Assembly (NCBI GenBank): GCA_050743265.1
Contig: JBOGEN010000161.1
Span: forward strand, 1 to 40,203
Direction: 5' to 3'
From: JBOGEN01 sp050743265
GTDB taxonomy: Bacteria > Actinomycetota > Actinomycetes > JBOGEN01
DNA length: 40,203 nucleotides
This document shows, one piece after another, positions 32,044 through 40,160 of this stretch. A program made the position numbers and the translations under genes. Every line of letters begins with the position of its first letter. Within the stretch, counting starts at the first letter, position 1. The notes beneath the pieces were generated by a model. The model was not told where the DNA came from and made no database searches. It worked only from the letters and a program-made list of their open reading frames with translations.

Positions 32044-32574
32044 TCAGGACCGGACCGACTTGCAGGCCGCGTCCTTCTTCAGCGCGGTCCGCAGCTCCTT
32101 CGACTTGAGCGCCTGGGTGGGGTCGCTCACCTTCGAGCCCTGCGCGGCAAGGTCCTTCTGGACGCTCTGGAACGCCAGTGCGAGGGCCTGCGGGTCCTCC
32201 GCGTCCGCCTTGCCGAGCTTCTCCTTGGCGCCGCCGAAGGTCCTGGCCGCCTTCTCGAGCTGCGAGACGAGCCGGTTGGCGTCCTCCTCGCCACCCTCGA
32301 CGTCCGGCGTGCCGGCCTTCTCGACGTCACTGGCGAGCCGCTGGGACTGCGTTTCGGCCACACCGAGCAGCGTCACCATCGACTTCTGGGTGGCCTTCAT
32401 GTCCCCGGGGTTGACGGTCATGCTCTTCGCGGACTTCTCCATCTTGGAGTTGACCGACTTGAGCGACCCACAGACGTCGGACGCCCATGCCTTGGCCTCG
32501 ACCCCCCCGCATCCGGTGAGCATCAGGGCCATGGCGACGCCGATCGCCGTCCAGGCCGTCAGGCGAGTACGCAC
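32044..32574 (-). CDS. Small lipoprotein, unknown function
   Basis: 176 residues. The GTG at 32572-32574 has GGGAG a few bases upstream. A signal peptide ends in a lipobox LTGC. The mature part is hydrophilic, Lys/Ala/Ser-rich and almost wholly helical, with heptad-like spacing (KMEKSAKSM, RLVSQLEKAARTF, VQKDLAAQG), and two further cysteines (DVCGSL near the N-terminus and AACKSV near the end) that may form a disulfide. I recognise no enzymatic motif. Probably a cell-surface helical-bundle protein. It is separated from hppA by a perfect palindrome and ends before a strong terminator, so it seems to be a single-gene unit. Confidence 0.78.
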   Translation of the reverse strand: MRTRLTAWTAIGVAMALMLTGCGGVEAKAWASDVCGSLKSVNSKMEKSAKSMTVNPGDMKATQKSMVTLLGVAETQSQRLASDVEKAGTPDVEGGEEDANRLVSQLEKAARTFGGAKEKLGKADAEDPQALALAFQSVQKDLAAQGSKVSDPTQALKSKELRTALKKDAACKSVRS

Positions 32575-32615
32575 AGTTCTCCCATCCGGTGGTTGCCAGG
32601 GCAGCGGGCCACGAT

Positions 32616-32641
32616 GCCAGACGTCCGGCCGGACGTCTGGC
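32616..32641. terminator. 26-bp perfect palindrome between hppA and the lipoprotein gene
   Basis: A fully symmetric sequence centred on CCGG|CCGG with half-site GCCAGACGTCCGG. It starts 11 bases after the hppA stop (in the minus direction) and would fold into a strong hairpin, the likely hppA terminator. A dimeric-protein site is an alternative since there is no loop and no T-run. Confidence 0.55.
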
Positions 32642-32651
32642 CCGTGCCCGG

Positions 32652-34946
32652 TCAGACGCCGACCGTCTCCTCCGTGTCCACGTCGGTCATCGCGACGCTC
32701 TTGCGCTTGGAGTAGATGACCGCCGCCACGACGACGGCCACCGCGACGATCGCGATGAGGATTCGTGCCGGGTCGTTCGCCTCGTCGCCGATGCTGAGCG
32801 TGACCACGCTGGGCGCCACCAGCAGCGACACCAGGTTCATGACCTTGATCAGCGGGTTGATCGCGGGACCCGCGGTGTCCTTGAACGGGTCGCCCACCGT
32901 GTCGCCGATGACCGTGGCCTCGTGGGCCGGCGAGCCCTTGCCGCCGTAGTTGCCCTCCTCGACGAGCTTCTTCGCGTTGTCCCAGGCCCCGCCTGAGTTG
33001 GCGAGGAAGACCGCCATGAGCGTGCCGGCCGCGATCGCGCCGCCGAGGTACGCGCCCAGGGGGCCGTACCCGAGACCGAACCCGACCGCGAGCGGCGTGA
33101 GGACGGCGAGCAGGCCAGGAGTGGCCAGCTCGCGCAGCGAGTCCTTGGTGCAGATGTCGACGACCCGGGAGTAGTCCGGCCGCTCGGAGTAGTCCATGAT
33201 CCCGGGCTTACGCCGGAACTGGTCACGGACCTCGAAGACGACCCGTCCGGCCGCACGCGAGACCGCGTTGATGGCGAGGCCGGAGAAGAAGAAGACCACC
33301 GCGGCGCCGATGATGAGGCCGACGAGGACGTTCGGCTGGTCGATCGAGAGGCTGAAGGCGTCGGCGCGCGTGCCCGCGTCGACAAGCGCCTCCTCCACCT
33401 CGGTACGGAACGAGCCGAACAAGGCCGTCGCCGCGAGCACCGCCGTGGCGATCGCGATCCCCTTGGTGATGGCCTTCGTGGTGTTGCCGACCGCGTCGAG
33501 CTCCTCGAGCACGGCCGCCCCCTCGCCGGTGACGTCCCCCGACATCTCGGCGATGCCCTGGGCGTTGTCGGCGACGGGGCCGAACGTGTCCATCGAGACG
33601 ATGACGCCGACCGTGGTGAGAAGACCCGTACCCGCGAGCGCGACGGCGAACAGGGAGACGAGCACGGAGCCCGACCCGAGCAGGAAAGCCCCGTACACCG
33701 CGGCGGCGATGAGGATCGCCGAGTACACGGCTGACTCGAGCCCGACGGCGATGCCCGTCAGGATGACCGTCGCCGGTCCGGTGAGCGACGTCTGCGTGAT
33801 GTCCCTGACGGGGCGCCGGTTCGTCTCGGTGAAGTAGCCGGTGAGCAGCTGGATGGCGCTGGCAAGCACGATGCCGATGAACACGGCGCCGATCGCGATC
33901 CAGCGCGGGTTGCCGTCCGCGTCCGTCCCACCGGACAGCTCGGCGAACGTCGCCGGCAGGTAGGCGAACGACGCGATGACCACGAGCGCCAGCGAGGCGG
34001 TCGCCGAGATGAAGAAGCCCCGGTTGATCGCGGTCATGCTGCTGCGGTCGCTGGCCCGTGGTGTCACGGAGAAGATGCCGATGACGGCGGTGAGCACACC
34101 GATGGCCGGGACGATCAGCGGGAAGACCAGGCCCTCGGACCCGAACGCGGCCTTGCCGAGGATCAGCGCCGCGACCAGCGTCACGGCGTACGACTCGAAC
34201 AGGTCGGCCGCCATGCCGGCGCAGTCGCCGACGTTGTCGCCCACGTTGTCGGCGATGGTGGCCGGGTTGCGCGGGTCGTCCTCGGGGATGCCCTTCTCGA
34301 CCTTTCCGACGAGGTCGGCACCCACGTCCGCTGCCTTGGTGAAGATGCCGCCGCCGACTCGCATGAACATCGCGAGCAGCGCCGCGCCGAAGCCGAAGCC
34401 CTCGAGTACGGACGGGGCGTTGTCCTTGTACATCAAGACGACGATCGCCGCGCCCAGCAGGCCGAGGCCCACCGTGAACATGCCCGCGACGCCGCCGGTG
34501 CGGAACGCGATGCGCATCGCCTGGCGCTTGCTCCCGTCCCTGGCCGCGGCGGCGACACGCACGTTCCCGCGTACCGCGAGCCACATGCCCGCGAAGCCGG
34601 TGAGCGCAGAGAACGCCGCGCCCACGACGAAGAACGCCGACCTGCCGATGCGGACACCGCCGCCCTCGGCCGGCAGCAGCAGCAGCAGGAAGAACACGAG
34701 GACGACGAAGATCGCGAGCGTCCGGAACTGCCGCGCGAGGTACGCGGCGGCGCCCTCTTGGACTGCCGTGGAGATGCTCTGCATCTTCTCGGTGCCCTCG
34801 CCCGCCGCGAGCACCTCACGGACGAGGAACCACGCCACTCCGAGCGCGGCCAGGCCGATCGCCGCGACGACGCCGACGTACGTGAGGTTTCCCCCGGTGA
34901 GGGACACCGACTCGGCGCTCTGCGCGACGAGAGTGGGCCCGGACAT
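32652..34946 (-). CDS. hppA: Membrane-bound K+-insensitive pyrophosphate-energised proton pump
   Basis: A 764-residue membrane pyrophosphatase that couples PPi hydrolysis to H+ export across the membrane. About sixteen hydrophobic segments are visible. The PPi/Mg site is intact: the block from DVGADLVGKVEKGIPEDDPRN to NVGDNVGD, the MDTFGPVADNAQG block, and the C-terminal GDTVGDPFKDTAGPA. The K+-dependence marker reads GNTTKAITKG, with Lys491 in the position that replaces K+, so it belongs to the K+-independent type. The ATG at 34944-34946 has AGGAGG upstream. It is a lone gene on the minus strand with its own terminator-like palindrome. It probably conserves energy when biosynthesis releases PPi or under stress. 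Confidence 0.95.
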   Translation of the reverse strand: MSGPTLVAQSAESVSLTGGNLTYVGVVAAIGLAALGVAWFLVREVLAAGEGTEKMQSISTAVQEGAAAYLARQFRTLAIFVVLVFFLLLLLPAEGGGVRIGRSAFFVVGAAFSALTGFAGMWLAVRGNVRVAAAARDGSKRQAMRIAFRTGGVAGMFTVGLGLLGAAIVVLMYKDNAPSVLEGFGFGAALLAMFMRVGGGIFTKAADVGADLVGKVEKGIPEDDPRNPATIADNVGDNVGDCAGMAADLFESYAVTLVAALILGKAAFGSEGLVFPLIVPAIGVLTAVIGIFSVTPRASDRSSMTAINRGFFISATASLALVVIASFAYLPATFAELSGGTDADGNPRWIAIGAVFIGIVLASAIQLLTGYFTETNRRPVRDITQTSLTGPATVILTGIAVGLESAVYSAILIAAAVYGAFLLGSGSVLVSLFAVALAGTGLLTTVGVIVSMDTFGPVADNAQGIAEMSGDVTGEGAAVLEELDAVGNTTKAITKGIAIATAVLAATALFGSFRTEVEEALVDAGTRADAFSLSIDQPNVLVGLIIGAAVVFFFSGLAINAVSRAAGRVVFEVRDQFRRKPGIMDYSERPDYSRVVDICTKDSLRELATPGLLAVLTPLAVGFGLGYGPLGAYLGGAIAAGTLMAVFLANSGGAWDNAKKLVEEGNYGGKGSPAHEATVIGDTVGDPFKDTAGPAINPLIKVMNLVSLLVAPSVVTLSIGDEANDPARILIAIVAVAVVVAAVIYSKRKSVAMTDVDTEETVGV

Positions 34947-35047
34947 TCGCCCTCCTAGACGTTGGTGGGTGCAGCCCTACGCGACCCGGCGCCGAGCAGC
35001 CACGACCGGGCCGGAGGACGAGAGCACCTTCAGGTGTCGGGGCAGCG

Positions 35048-35062
35048 CCTCGCATGGCGAGG
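35048..35062. other. Hairpin in the 278-bp hppA upstream gap
   Basis: CCTCGC-ATG-GCGAGG makes a perfect 6-bp stem. It lies between the rsbW-like stop and the hppA start, both read on the minus strand, so it may be part of the hppA leader or the end of the rsbV/rsbW transcript. I see no convincing hppA promoter in the rest of the gap. Confidence 0.3.
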
Positions 35063-35224
35063 ACCACGGGGCCGCCCCAGCGCCGCGAGTCTACGCAGGG
35101 CCTGACAAGAGGTACCACAGTGGCGACGTCATCACCGAGGGTGATCGCTCGGCCGCGCTGCGCAGGGCACGTTGTCGCAGGTCGGAGCCTTGGCGCGGGC
35201 CGGATGCCCGTGAGGGCGAGCGGC

Positions 35225-35692
35225 TCAGGCAGCCGAGTGGGAGGAGCTGGCCGGCCAGCGCATGCGCACACGCGCGCCGGCCGCGCCTGCCTGCACCTCG
35301 ACCTCGTCCACGAGGCCGCCGATGACCGCGAGGCCCACGCCGGGGGGCAACGGGTCGGGGATGCCGCCGTCCATCCTCGGGTCCTCTGCCGCGGCCTCAT
35401 GCTCGAGGGCCTCCAGTGCCCCCGCGCCGAGGGTGCCGTCGACAGGCGCGGAGTCGCGGACGACGACCTCGAACCGCGAGTCGTCGTCCGACAGGTGGAC
35501 CTCCACCGGGACATCCGGGCAGAACTGACGGTGGAGCTCGACGGCGCGGCTGCACGCCTCACCGACAGCCAGGCGCACCTCGTCCAGGATGGACTCGTCC
35601 ACACCCGAGCGGCGGGCGACCGCCGCGGCGATCAGCCGCGCCGTGCGGACGTGTGCCGGGAGCGCGCTGAACCTGAGCTCAACCGTGGCCAT
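35225..35692 (-). CDS. RsbW-like anti-sigma regulatory ATPase (HATPase_c), atypical N-box
   Basis: A 155-residue GHKL-type protein that would hold a sigma factor and be released when the neighbouring STAS protein binds it. Blocks: the N-terminal strand VELRFSALPAHVRTARLIAAAVA, N-box EVRLAVGEACSRAVELH, D-box VVRDSAPVDG, and G-box PPGVGLAVIGGLVDEVEV. In the usual N-box (ExxxNA) the Mg-binding Asn would be at position 49, but here it is Arg49. ATP or kinase function may therefore be altered, although I recall related actinobacterial proteins with a similar change. The ATG at 35690-35692 is 4 bp after the STAS stop; the two are an operon. Confidence 0.78.
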   Translation of the reverse strand: MATVELRFSALPAHVRTARLIAAAVARRSGVDESILDEVRLAVGEACSRAVELHRQFCPDVPVEVHLSDDDSRFEVVVRDSAPVDGTLGAGALEALEHEAAAEDPRMDGGIPDPLPPGVGLAVIGGLVDEVEVQAGAAGARVRMRWPASSSHSAA

Positions 35693-35696
35693 CAGG

Positions 35697-36038
35697 TCAG
35701 TCCGTGGCCGCCACGGCCTCCTCGACCGAGGCGTGGATCGGAAAGACCTTCGTGAGACCGGTGATGCGGAAGATCTTGAGGATGCGCTCCTGCGTGCAGA
35801 CGAGTCGCAGCGAACCGTCGTGCGCGCGGACGCGCTTGAGTCCACCCACGAGGACGCCGAGACCGGTCGAGTCGAGGAAGTCGACGCCCTCCATGTCGAC
35901 GATCAGGTGATAACTGCCGTCGGAGACCAGCTCGACCAGCTGCTCGCGGAGCTTGGGCGCCGTGTAGACGTCGATCTCGCCACCCACGACGACGATGGTG
36001 CGGTCGCCCTCGGTCCGGGTCGACAGGGACAGGTCCAC
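35697..36038 (-). CDS. STAS-domain anti-sigma factor antagonist (RsbV/SpoIIAA type)
   Basis: A 113-residue single-domain protein that sequesters an anti-sigma factor when unphosphorylated. It shows the STAS fold: DRTIVVVGGEIDVYTAPKLREQL, LIVDMEGVDFLDSTGLGVLV, RLVCTQERILKIFRITGL, VFPIHASVEEAV. The phosphorylatable serine is Ser57 in DSTG. The GTG start at 36036-36038 follows AGGAGG with ideal spacing. It is followed by the RsbW-like gene, so a partner-switch pair is complete, but no cognate sigma factor or phosphatase is in the neighbourhood. Confidence 0.88.
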   Translation of the reverse strand: MDLSLSTRTEGDRTIVVVGGEIDVYTAPKLREQLVELVSDGSYHLIVDMEGVDFLDSTGLGVLVGGLKRVRAHDGSLRLVCTQERILKIFRITGLTKVFPIHASVEEAVAATD

Positions 36039-36214
36039 GGATCCTCCTGCGTGCTGGGCAACAGGGTGTCACCTCGTCCCCACGACACCCCGCGACGCAT
36101 TCAACCACCTACGCCACCCGGGGGACGACGTGGCAAGGCGCCCATCTCCAGGCCGGTTCGACTGGTACGGCGCGTCTGGGCACCGGAGCGGCAGATCCCG
36201 GGAGGCCGGGGAGG

Positions 36215-38776
36215 GTGCGAGACTGGTGCCCCGTGTCCGGACACGTCTCTCCCGCGCCTGCCGCGTCGTCCAGGCCCGGCCTCACTGAGTCGCCGCGGCC
36301 CGACCGCGCAGGTTCGGCGGGGCCCGACCGCGCAGGCTCGCCGCAGTTGGATCCGAGGGCGGGCGCGGGCCCTGGATCCGCGCGGGAGCTGCTCGGTGAG
36401 CGAGGTCTGAGGGCTGAGCCGGACCCGGGGGCGGAGGCGGGCCTGGGAGCTGAGCCCGAGGGTCTGCTGGCCACCCTTTTGCAGCCGCCGGGTCGGCATA
36501 CCCGGGTTACCCACGTCCGTCGCGTCGAGGCACGCCCTGGCGTCACCGTGGACTGGCCGTCCTGGGCGCCCACACCGCTGGTCGAGCGGTTGCGCGCCGC
36601 GGGGGTGCCACGGCCCTGGGCGCACCAGCAGCGGGCCGCCGACCTCGCCCACCAGGGGCGCCACGTCGTCCTCGCCACGGGAACGGCGTCCGGCAAGTCG
36701 CTGGCGTACCTGCTCCCAGGGCTGGGGGCGGTGCTCGCGGACGGGGCGGGGACCCGGGGGGCGAGCGTGCTGTACCTGGCCCCGACCAAGGCATTGGCCG
36801 CCGACCAGTTGCGGGCGTTGCACGCGCTGGACCTTGCTGGGCTGCGTGCCGCCACCCTGGACGGGGACACCCCGATCGAGGAGCGGGACTGGGTCCGCGC
36901 CCACGCGCGGTACGTGCTGACGAACCCCGACATGCTGCACCGGGCCCTGCTCCCGGGCCACGCCCGGTGGAGCAGGCTCTGGCGCTCCCTGCGGTACGTG
37001 GTCGTCGACGAGTGCCACGCGTACCGGGGCGTGTTCGGCAGCCACGTCGCCCAGGTGCTTCGTCGTCTTCGGCGGGTATGCGCCAGGTACGGCGCGTCGC
37101 CGGTCTTCGTGCTGACCTCGGCCACGGTCGCGGACCCGGCGGCCGCGGCGGAACGGCTGCTCGGCCTGCCGGCCACCGCCGTGACCCAGGACGCCTCGCC
37201 ACGCGGCGAGACCACCTGGGCTCTCTGGGAGCCCCCGCTCACCGAGATGACCGGGGAGCACGGTGCCCCGGTACGGCGCACCGCGACGGCCGAGACTGCC
37301 GACCTGCTCTCCGACCTCGTGATCACCGGGGCCCGCACGCTCGCGTTCGTCCGGTCGCGGCGGGGGGCGGAGTCGGTCGCGATGTCGGCGCGTCGCCTGC
37401 TCGGCGAGGTGGACGAGGACCTGCCAGGCTGCGTGGCCGCGTATAGGGCCGGCTACCTGCCGGAGGAGCGGCGCGCCCTGGAGAAGGCCCTGCACAGCGG
37501 CAGCCTGCGTGGACTGGCCGCCACGACGGCCCTCGAGCTGGGGGTCGACGTGGCGGGGCTGGACGCCGTCCTCGTCTCGGGGTACCCGGGCACCCGTGCC
37601 TCGCTCTGGCAGCAAGCGGGACGTGCCGGCCGGGAGGGCCGGCAGGCCCTGGCCGTTCTGGTCGCGCGGGACGACCCGTTGGACACCTACCTCGTGCACC
37701 ACCCCGAGGCGCTGTTCGACCAGCCTGTCGAGACGACCGTGCTGGACCCGGACAACCCCTACGTGCTGGCTCCTCACCTCTGCGCTGCCGCGGCCGAGGC
37801 CCCGCTCGCAGAGGAGGAGCTCGCAGCTTTCGGCCCCACGGCTCCCGATCTCGTGGCCGCGCTGTGCGAGCGAGGACTCCTCCGCAGGCGTCCCGCCGGC
37901 TGGTTCTGGACGCGGCGCGAGCGGCCTGCGGACGAGATCGACATCCGCGGAGTCGGTGGCCCGCCCGTCCGCATCGTCGAGGAGGGCACCGGACGTGTGC
38001 TCGGAACCGTGGACGCCGGGGCGGCGCACACGACCGTGCACCGAGGTGCGGTGTACGTGCACCAAGGTGTGACCTACCTGGTGAGCAGCCTCGACCTGGA
38101 CGAAAGCGTCGCGCTCGCCGTCCGCGACGACCCCGGCTACATGACCTCGGCCCGGGAGCGTACGGAGATCCGCATCGTGGCCACGGAACGGACCCGGGCC
38201 TGGGGGGAGGCAGCGCTCACGTTCGGCGGGGTCGAGGTAACCCGCCAGGTGGTGTCGTTCCTGCGCCGCCGCGCCGGGAGCGGGGAGGTGCTCGGCGAGG
38301 AGTCGCTCGACCTCCCGCCCCGGCACCTGCGGACCAAGGCCGTGTGGTGGACCCTGCCGGACACTGCGGTGGAGGCCGCTGGCCTCCACCCGGCGGACGT
38401 GCCGGGCGCCGCCCACGCCGCCGAGCACGCGGCGATCGGGCTGCTGCCGCTGTTCGCCACCTGTGACCGGTGGGACGTGGGCGGGGTGTCCACCCCGGCA
38501 CACGAGGACACCGGCCGGGCCACCGTGTTCGTCTACGACGGGCACTCCGGGGGTGCAGGGTTCGCCGAGCGTGGGTATGAAGTAGCACATGCCTGGCTCA
38601 CCGCTACCCGAGCGGCCGTGCAGGCCTGCGGGTGCGGGTCTGGCTGCCCGTCCTGCGTCCAGTCCCCCAAGTGCGGCAACGCGAACTCCCCCTTGGACAA
38701 GGACGGTGCGCTGCGGCTGCTGGGCACGCTGCTGCGGGGGGCGTCCCAGGCGTCCTCGTCCGACCCGGCAGGATGA
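36215..38776 (+). CDS. DEAD/DECH-box helicase of the MrfA/YprA type with C-terminal DUF1998 cysteine cluster
   Basis: An 853-residue superfamily 2 helicase. Motif I is ATGTASGKS (Lys161), motif II DECH (265-268), motif III LTSATV, motif V TTALELGVDVAGLD and motif VI QQAGRAGREGR. The C-terminal domain ends in a CxCxxxCxxC...C cluster (ACGCGSGCPSCVQSPKCGN) that should bind zinc, as in MrfA, which unwinds DNA in mitomycin-adduct repair. This is the family found beside Tad pilus genes in actinobacteria (DECH helicase, secretion neighbourhood). The first 85 or so residues are low-complexity Pro/Gly/Ala/Arg with a duplicated PDRAG unit, so the true start may lie downstream of the GTG at 36215, though no better start is obvious. 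GGAGG lies about 10 bases upstream. Confidence 0.88.
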   Translation: MRDWCPVSGHVSPAPAASSRPGLTESPRPDRAGSAGPDRAGSPQLDPRAGAGPGSARELLGERGLRAEPDPGAEAGLGAEPEGLLATLLQPPGRHTRVTHVRRVEARPGVTVDWPSWAPTPLVERLRAAGVPRPWAHQQRAADLAHQGRHVVLATGTASGKSLAYLLPGLGAVLADGAGTRGASVLYLAPTKALAADQLRALHALDLAGLRAATLDGDTPIEERDWVRAHARYVLTNPDMLHRALLPGHARWSRLWRSLRYVVVDECHAYRGVFGSHVAQVLRRLRRVCARYGASPVFVLTSATVADPAAAAERLLGLPATAVTQDASPRGETTWALWEPPLTEMTGEHGAPVRRTATAETADLLSDLVITGARTLAFVRSRRGAESVAMSARRLLGEVDEDLPGCVAAYRAGYLPEERRALEKALHSGSLRGLAATTALELGVDVAGLDAVLVSGYPGTRASLWQQAGRAGREGRQALAVLVARDDPLDTYLVHHPEALFDQPVETTVLDPDNPYVLAPHLCAAAAEAPLAEEELAAFGPTAPDLVAALCERGLLRRRPAGWFWTRRERPADEIDIRGVGGPPVRIVEEGTGRVLGTVDAGAAHTTVHRGAVYVHQGVTYLVSSLDLDESVALAVRDDPGYMTSARERTEIRIVATERTRAWGEAALTFGGVEVTRQVVSFLRRRAGSGEVLGEESLDLPPRHLRTKAVWWTLPDTAVEAAGLHPADVPGAAHAAEHAAIGLLPLFATCDRWDVGGVSTPAHEDTGRATVFVYDGHSGGAGFAERGYEVAHAWLTATRAAVQACGCGSGCPSCVQSPKCGNANSPLDKDGALRLLGTLLRGASQASSSDPAG
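36297..36336. repeat. 24-bp direct duplication in the helicase N-terminus
   Basis: The 16-mer GGCCCGACCGCGCAGG occurs at 36297-36312 and 36321-36336, a period of 24 bp (eight codons), giving two PDRAGS units in the low-complexity leader. Confidence 0.65.
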
Positions 38777-38794
38777 CCCGGGAAGGAGGTGCAC

Positions 38795-39310
38795 ATGGTC
38801 CTGATCGCGCTCGTGTTGATCGCCGCCGGGGTGGCGGTCGCCATCGGGCTCCTCGCGGGAGGCAACACCGACGCGGTGACGGTGACCGTCTTCGACCGGG
38901 TGCTGCCCGAGACCACTGTGCTCGCCGTGTTCGCCGGAGGCGCGGCGGCAATGTTCCTCATGGGCGTCGGGGTGAGCATCCTTCGGGCCACCGCGCGCCG
39001 CAGCATGGAACGCCGTCGCGAGATCCAGGCGCTCGAGGACGAGCACGAAGATCGAATGCGCCGCCTCGAGGACGAGAACGCCCGCTTGCAGCGCCAGCTG
39101 GGTGACACGCGGCCCGGTCTCCCTCGTGGTGGCTTGAGCGCGGACGGCCTGGCCGCTACTCCGCCCGAGACCCACGCGTCGGGCTACCCGGTCACGGGCA
39201 GCCAGCCACCGGTATCCCCGGTGCGCAACCCGAACGACCCCTGGGCCGACCTGCGGGGCGACACCGACGGCTACCCTCACCGACCCTCCTCCACGTTCGG
39301 TCGCCACTGA
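38795..39310 (+). CDS. Membrane protein with C-terminal coiled coil, unknown function
   Basis: 171 residues. The ATG at 38795 follows AAGGAGGT; a GTG at 38789 would add two residues and bury that site. Two hydrophobic segments (LIALVLIAAGVAVAIGLLAGG and TVLAVFAGGAAAMFLMGVGVS) are followed by a charged helix with heptad pattern (RRREIQALEDEHEDRMRRLEDENARLQRQL), then a Pro/Gly/Ser-rich disordered tail. The layout resembles small LapA-like envelope proteins, but I see no specific signature. It follows the helicase by 18 bp and may be co-transcribed. Its 3' end overlaps the convergent TadE-like gene by 34 bp. Confidence 0.8.
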   Translation: MVLIALVLIAAGVAVAIGLLAGGNTDAVTVTVFDRVLPETTVLAVFAGGAAAMFLMGVGVSILRATARRSMERRREIQALEDEHEDRMRRLEDENARLQRQLGDTRPGLPRGGLSADGLAATPPETHASGYPVTGSQPPVSPVRNPNDPWADLRGDTDGYPHRPSSTFGRH

Positions 39311-39777
39311 CGGAGTCGGCGCGACGTCACGGCATCGTCAGGCGCCTCGGTCCAGACAGCGGGCAGGTCAGGGCCGGCGCGGGCGCGAACGGTCGCTGCT
39401 GATGATCGGCCGCCCGGGAGCCCAACCCGCACCGTGACCGAGACGTCCGCGACCGTGCCGTCGAGGGTGCACCGGGCGAGTGAGGCGCCCATGCCCGCGA
39501 CGACGTCCGCGGCCGCGCGGCAGGCGGGCACCGGCCCGTACAGCGCACGCTCCGCTGCCGCGAGCGCCGCCAGGTCGGAGGAGGCCGCGGCCCGGTGACG
39601 TGCGACCACCGCTCCGCCGAACAGGATCGCGCCCACCGCGACCGCCCAGGCAAGGCAGGCGGCCCACAGGACCCACAACCCGGCGGAGCCCTCGTCCTGC
39701 AACCGGACTCCCGGCGTCGGCCTACCGCGCCTCCCGCCTGGCCGGGGGCGCGCTCGGCTTCTACGCAGCCGCGTCAT
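39277..39777 (-). CDS. TadE-like protein of the helicase/secretion neighbourhood
   Basis: 166 residues. After a basic N-terminus there is one hydrophobic segment (LWVLWAACLAWAVAVGAILFGG), then VVARHRAAASSDLAALAAAERALYG, a helix common to pseudopilin-like TadE relatives, two cysteines that could pair, and a beta-rich tail (VADVSVTVRVGLPGG). Family members are named for their place beside the DECH helicase and Tad pilus secretion genes. Start ATG 39775-39777 overlaps the TadE stop by four bases. The last 34 bp are antisense to the end of the convergent coiled-coil gene. Likely a minor pilus or secretion component; exact role unknown. Confidence 0.78.
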   Translation of the reverse strand: MTRLRRSRARPRPGGRRGRPTPGVRLQDEGSAGLWVLWAACLAWAVAVGAILFGGAVVARHRAAASSDLAALAAAERALYGPVPACRAAADVVAGMGASLARCTLDGTVADVSVTVRVGLPGGRSSAATVRARAGPDLPAVWTEAPDDAVTSRRLRQWRPNVEEGR

Positions 39778-40160
39778 GTGGACTCACCCGGTGTCACCGC
39801 GACCGCGTGGACAGCCAGACCGGGTACCGAGGCGAGCACTCCGGCGGTCGGGCCGACCCGCGTACGCACCGCGACCCTCACCAGGCCGCCGCTCGCGCTC
39901 ACGGACACCTCGGACCCCTCTGGAGCCGCGGCAAGGGCAGCTTCGCGGGCGGCCGGGACGGACTCACCTCGCGCCACAGCCCGCGCGGCGAGCCGGGCGG
40001 CGTCCAGGCACTGCACGTGTGCCACCGCCACCGCGACGCCCCAGAGCAGCATGGCGAGCACGACGCCCAGGACCGGCAGGGCGACGGCCATCTCTGCCGT
40101 CGCGTACCCCCGATCCCTCCCGCGCGCCATCACGCGGGACCGCCTCACCAGCAACCTCAT
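39774..40160 (-). CDS. TadE-family minor pilin of a Flp/Tad system
   Basis: 128 residues. A basic leader (MRLLVRRSRVMARGRDRG) precedes the TadE signature YATAEMAVALPVLGVVLAMLLWGVA, in which the Glu at position 5 of the mature part is typical of class-III pilin-like proteins. A helix QCLDAARLAARAVARGE and a beta-rich C-terminus follow. The ATG at 40158-40160 has an AGGAGGAG element eight to fifteen bases upstream. The stop overlaps the next gene (ATGA). Together they suggest that the rest of a tad cluster lies just beyond the right edge. Confidence 0.88.
   Translation of the reverse strand: MRLLVRRSRVMARGRDRGYATAEMAVALPVLGVVLAMLLWGVAVAVAHVQCLDAARLAARAVARGESVPAAREAALAAAPEGSEVSVSASGGLVRVAVRTRVGPTAGVLASVPGLAVHAVAVTPGEST

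Noticed and set aside
36101..39307. Minus-strand open frame of over 1000 codons opposite the helicase and coiled-coil genes
   Set aside because: It is antisense to genes with clear motifs, shows no domain of its own and is rich in Arg/Gly/His/Val in the pattern of a GC-rich shadow frame.
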